Of a DNA stretch of 64,000 nt, positions 60,695 through 64,000 are shown piece by piece. Position numbers and translations under genes: made by a program. A model generated the notes under the pieces. The model was given only the letters and a program-made list of their open reading frames with translations, made no database searches and was not told where the DNA came from. This stretch comes from Chloroflexota bacterium (GTDB lineage: Bacteria; Chloroflexota; Anaerolineae; Promineifilales; Promineifilaceae). Location: contig JABFFZ010000019.1 in NCBI GenBank assembly GCA_013112725.1, forward strand, positions 1 through 64,000. The letters run 5' to 3'. How positions within the stretch are numbered: the stretch's first letter is position 1; every line of letters begins with the position of its first letter.

Positions 60695-62680
60695 ATGGCC
60701 CAACTGATTCCCGCCACGCCCATTGCCGGTTCTGCGCCAGAATTGATTCGCTTCTTTAACCTGTGCAAACGTTTACCCGATGAGGTGGTGGTCTCGCAGC
60801 GATTACCGGCGCTGCATGGGCCTGGCCCGGATTTTTACCTGGCACAGGCTGACCGGGTGCTGCTGCTGGCTGTTTCCCCGGCCACGCCGCAAGACGTGCA
60901 GCGGATGCAGCAGCTAGACTTGTTTGATGGCGCAGCCGAGCCGGTGGGTATGGCTGAAGAACAGCAGTTGGCCGCGTTTCTGGCGGGGCTGGAGATGGCG
61001 GTGGGGGTGGCAACGGCCGTGTTCTTTCCCAACCTCACCGCCCGCCAGCTAAAAGCCATCCACCCCGATACGGCCCAAGCGGTGTGGGTAGGCAAGGAGG
61101 TTTTGACCCCGGAGCAGTTAACCGCCTGGCTGCCCGACCACCTCTCGCCACCGCTCCCTGCGGCTCAACTGGACCACATCCGCGCCCGTTTCACGCCGGA
61201 AGTGGTTGTCCCCGTTGTTTTTACCGTGCGCCCGCCCATTGAACGCCATACCGCTGCCGAGTTAGACCGTTACCTGCTCGATTATGATCAGGAACATGCC
61301 TTGAAGCTGGATTTGAACCTCCCGAAAACCGGGCATGATACGGCCAAAGATTTTGGCTTACGGCTGATCAACGGCGTCGCCGGCAGCGGTAAATCGCTCA
61401 TCGTCCTTTACCGCGCCCACATCTTGCGCCGCCATTTTCCGCAGCAGCGCATTCTCATCCTCACCCACAACCGCGCTCTTATCCATGACCTGCGCCGCCG
61501 CTATGCCCGGCTCAGCGACAACGACGACGGCGTGGAAATGCACACCTTTTTGGGCTGGTGTCGCCGCCATTGGCCGGAGGATAAACCGTGGCGCACCCTG
61601 ATTCGCTACCGTGACCGGTTGGAAATCGCCACCCAAATCTGGCACGAGCAGTTGCGGGACACGGCCGTGTCCGAACTAATGTTGCTCGATGAGATTGATT
61701 GGTACAAAGACCGGCTCCTGTTTAGCGAAGCCGACTACCTGGCGGCTGACCGCTCCGGGCGCGGCTTTGCCTTATCGGAAACAATGCGCCGCCGCTTATA
61801 TGCGGCTATGAACGCCTATCATCACGCCCTGCAACAGCGGCAGTTGATGGATTGGGGCGACGTGCCCCGGCAGTTGTGGCGTTACTGGCAAGAGGGTCTC
61901 ATTGGCCTGCCTCGCTATGACTTCATTTTGATAGATGAAGCGCAATTTTTTGCCCCCCTCTGGTTTGAGATTATTAAACAAATCCTCACGCCCGATTCCG
62001 GCCATCTGTTTCTGGTGGCCGACGCCAGCCAGGGTTTTTTGAAACGGGGGCACTCCTGGCAGGCCAGCGGCCTGGAAGTGCGCGGGCGGGTACATCGTCT
62101 GACAAAAAGTTACCGCACCACCCACGAAATTTTAGATTTTGCCACCCTGCTCTACCGCACCCGCCTGCCGGATGATGAGGAAGAGATCATCGCGCCCGAT
62201 TTGTGGCACATGCCGCATGGTGTTTTGCCAGTGGTTATCCCCCTCACCAGCGAACAAGACGAAGTGACACGGGTCATCAACGAGATTCGTTTGCTGCACG
62301 AGCATGGCATCCCCTGGAAGGACATGCTGGTCATCCATGCCAGCCGGGAGGAAACATCACACATCACCCGGCGATTGAACCAGGTGTTTGGCGCGGGCAC
62401 GGCCGTAGACCCCGGCCAGATCAACCCCCATAACCAGATACGGGTTTGCTCCCTCAACGCCGCCACCGGGCTGGAAAGCCCCATCGTTTTCCTCATGGGT
62501 ATCCACGACCTGTACGAGATGGAACAAAGCATCCGCCTGTCTGATGAGGAACGTGCCGAACTCATTCGTGACAACACCCGCAAACTGTACATGGCCTGCA
62601 CCCGCGCCGGGCAGCGGTTAGTGATCACCTACGTTGGCCCATTACCGGAGATATTGACGCAGCGGGCCGGTAGGACGTGA
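60695..62680 (+). CDS. SF1A (UvrD-like) helicase
   Basis: 661 residues. The N-terminal 190 residues (APELIRFFNLCKRLPDEVVVSQ...GPDFYLAQADRVLLLAV) resemble a NERD-like nuclease-related region. The helicase core has motif I LINGVAGSGKSLIVLYRA at about 227, motif II FILIDEAQFF, LVADASQGF, motif IV LTKSYRTTHEIL and motif VI LYMACTRAGQRLVI. It is likely to unwind DNA 3'-5'. It stands between two arrays of the same repeat family, which may have exchanged DNA here. Confidence 0.85.
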   Translation: MAQLIPATPIAGSAPELIRFFNLCKRLPDEVVVSQRLPALHGPGPDFYLAQADRVLLLAVSPATPQDVQRMQQLDLFDGAAEPVGMAEEQQLAAFLAGLEMAVGVATAVFFPNLTARQLKAIHPDTAQAVWVGKEVLTPEQLTAWLPDHLSPPLPAAQLDHIRARFTPEVVVPVVFTVRPPIERHTAAELDRYLLDYDQEHALKLDLNLPKTGHDTAKDFGLRLINGVAGSGKSLIVLYRAHILRRHFPQQRILILTHNRALIHDLRRRYARLSDNDDGVEMHTFLGWCRRHWPEDKPWRTLIRYRDRLEIATQIWHEQLRDTAVSELMLLDEIDWYKDRLLFSEADYLAADRSGRGFALSETMRRRLYAAMNAYHHALQQRQLMDWGDVPRQLWRYWQEGLIGLPRYDFILIDEAQFFAPLWFEIIKQILTPDSGHLFLVADASQGFLKRGHSWQASGLEVRGRVHRLTKSYRTTHEILDFATLLYRTRLPDDEEEIIAPDLWHMPHGVLPVVIPLTSEQDEVTRVINEIRLLHEHGIPWKDMLVIHASREETSHITRRLNQVFGAGTAVDPGQINPHNQIRVCSLNAATGLESPIVFLMGIHDLYEMEQSIRLSDEERAELIRDNTRKLYMACTRAGQRLVITYVGPLPEILTQRAGRT

Positions 62681-62682
62681 TG

Positions 62683-62783
62683 CGTGAAGTGATGAGTGAC
62701 GAGTGACATCACGCATCACTCGTCACTCGTCACTCGTCACTCGTCACTCGTCACTCGTCACTCGTCACTCGTCACGTATCACG
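62683..62783. repeat. CGTCACT heptamer array (second copy of the family)
   Basis: GTGATGAGTGACGAGTGACATC, then about nine copies of ACTCGTC ending in CGTATCACGCC. Same unit as the array at 60366-60645. Confidence 0.93.
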
Positions 62784-64000
62784 CCGTCTCCCCCAGCTTC
62801 ACCGCCTGGAAAATCTTCATCCGCCGCAGGAGGATACCAAGCGCCAGCATCGCCGCCAGAAAGAGCAGGCCAAAAAGAACGGCAATCTGGCTGACGGCCG
62901 TCCAGGCAATCTCCACCAGATACGGCGGCGTCAGGTCACTGGCCTCCGCGCCAATTTGCAGGAAGGGGATGAAAAGCTGGCTCACCCACGAGCCAAGCAA
63001 AATGCCCAGGCCCAATCCGGTCAGGATGAGAAAGCCCATCTCACAGGCCACAAACACCAACATTTGCGCCTGTGACAACCCCACCGCCCGCAAAATGCCC
63101 AGTTCAATAAAGCGCCGCCGGAACGAATAAAGCGCATACATAAAAAAGCCCATCACCGTCAGCAGCGCCGCCGCCAGAAAACCGACCGAGAGCAGGCCAA
63201 ACAAACCCTGCCGCTCCGGCCGCGTCTGCTCCTGGCGAATGCCGGCATACGGTTCCTGCCAGCGCCACTGGATCAACTGCCGTTCGCGCAGCGCGCCGCG
63301 AAACGCCTCCTCGTCAAAATCCGGCGATGTGCGCATCCACACCCGGTAGGGGAAATCGCTGCCCGCCAGCGCAAAGAGATTGTCCAGATTGCCCACAAAC
63401 AGCGGCCCCGACTCCGGGTACCAGGTGGGAAAATAATCAAACGCGCCTAAAATTTGGGCATTCAACTGCACGTTCGCTTCCCCCAAACGCACATCCAGGC
63501 GCACAAAGTCGCCCACGCGCAGCCCCGTCTCCGCCAGAAAACGGTTGGCAACCAGCACCCCATCTGGCGACGCCGCCAGCAAATTGACCAGCGCCCCCAG
63601 CCGGTAAGGGGCAAAATCGTACCGCCAGAAGCTCACCGCCGGGAAGGTGGTGCGGTCAATGCCATAAAAAGTGCCGTTGATATTGCCATTACCCACCCGC
63701 GCCGCAGCTGCATACGTGCCTACCGGCGCCGCCGCTTCCACGCCGGGAAAGTCCAGATACTCGCTGAGCGGCAGGTAAATGGCGCGGCTGGGTGGCGGCC
63801 TGCTGCCCGGCAGGTTGGCAAAATTACTGCTGGCCCCATATTCACGCCCCGGCCCTTCCAGATTGAGATCAGCGCCGGTGCGATAAAGATAATCATCGTA
63901 AAGCTGAAAATCCAGCGTCAGCGCCAGGGAAGCGGTGAAGACGGACAGGCTGACGGTGAGAACGAGCAAAATGAGCGGCGTGGCATAGGCGCGGGGGGTA
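62779..64000 (-). CDS. FtsX-like ABC transporter permease (partial)
   Basis: The frame is open to the right edge, so the N-terminus lies outside; about 407 residues are visible. It has an N-terminal helix (PLILLVLTVSLSVFTASLA), a large outer domain (about 25-260), then three transmembrane helices: FGLLSVGFLAAALLTVMGFFMYALYSFRRRFIELGILRAVGLSQAQM is the classic FtsX/MacB core. It should pair with a MacB/LolD-type ATPase like that at 53058-54074, though they are not adjacent. Confidence 0.85.
   Translation of the reverse strand, partial: TPRAYATPLILLVLTVSLSVFTASLALTLDFQLYDDYLYRTGADLNLEGPGREYGASSNFANLPGSRPPPSRAIYLPLSEYLDFPGVEAAAPVGTYAAAARVGNGNINGTFYGIDRTTFPAVSFWRYDFAPYRLGALVNLLAASPDGVLVANRFLAETGLRVGDFVRLDVRLGEANVQLNAQILGAFDYFPTWYPESGPLFVGNLDNLFALAGSDFPYRVWMRTSPDFDEEAFRGALRERQLIQWRWQEPYAGIRQEQTRPERQGLFGLLSVGFLAAALLTVMGFFMYALYSFRRRFIELGILRAVGLSQAQMLVFVACEMGFLILTGLGLGILLGSWVSQLFIPFLQIGAEASDLTPPYLVEIAWTAVSQIAVLFGLLFLAAMLALGILLRRMKIFQAVKLGETA

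Overview
The window reads as the chromosome of a free-living, aerobic, heterotrophic member of the Chloroflexota, probably a filamentous Anaerolineae/Ardenticatenia-type lineage. This rests on overall protein character, a Thr/Pro-rich exported proteome (lipoproteins and a receptor kinase with TP-rich tails), a T-box on valS, Bacillus-type LexA boxes on recA, and the carotenoid genes. It is an inference; no marker gene here settles the taxonomy. Gene density is high and both strands are used.

Layout. 1-1790: end of 2-oxoglutarate dehydrogenase E1 and complete E2. 1863-2534: a BrnT/BrnA-like toxin-antitoxin pair followed by a second, silent copy of the E2 gene 3' end. 2538-4885: a decayed HTH-NB-ARC-TPR (STAND) gene. 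5064-12018: small protein, acyl-CoA ligase, GH31 glucosidase, transglutaminase-like membrane protein, GNAT enzyme. 12156-14751: tRNA-Leu, trigger factor, ClpP. 14869-20679: acyl-CoA dehydrogenase, dnaA, folA, thyA, lplA. 20733-25367: membrane alpha/beta hydrolase, M23 lipoprotein, AceK. 25542-28458: T-box leader and valS. 28596-39733: small membrane protein, orphan LivF, Ser/Thr kinase, lamin-tail secreted protein, TrmH, MocR regulator, SDR epimerase, lysyl-oxidase lipoprotein, PPDK-N-like protein. 40043-46572: carotenoid cluster crtB-crtI-P450-glycosyltransferase-lycopene cyclase, then plsY. 46603-52828: recA, a three-gene ABC exporter, an unknown protein, CBM48-like, YggT and YdcZ proteins. 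53058-64000: an ABC ATPase fused to an AbrB-like domain, a type II restriction-modification pair, manA with a DUF1349 gene, a DUF433 antitoxin with a deleted toxin, two SF1 helicases and a partial FtsX-like permease.

Functional links. OdhA/OdhB, LplA (lipoylation of E2) and AceK (isocitrate dehydrogenase kinase/phosphatase) all act at the isocitrate/2-oxoglutarate node. The crt cluster predicts phytoene to lycopene to beta-carotene, then P450 oxygenation and glycosylation, much like the Thermus thermozeaxanthin route. folA-thyA supply thymidylate beside dnaA.

The most striking signal is genomic architecture. The palindromic octamer ACGGCCGT occurs about 148 times by eye count (one per ~430 bp; fewer than two expected by chance). 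Nearly every intergenic gap also holds either short 7-8 bp tandem arrays, often followed by their own reverse complement, or one of several perfect palindromic families. These repeats also intrude into coding sequence (P450, valS, the hydrolase, trmH) and into the valS T-box leader. Together they resemble the HIP1 octamer plus heptameric STRR sequences of filamentous cyanobacteria.
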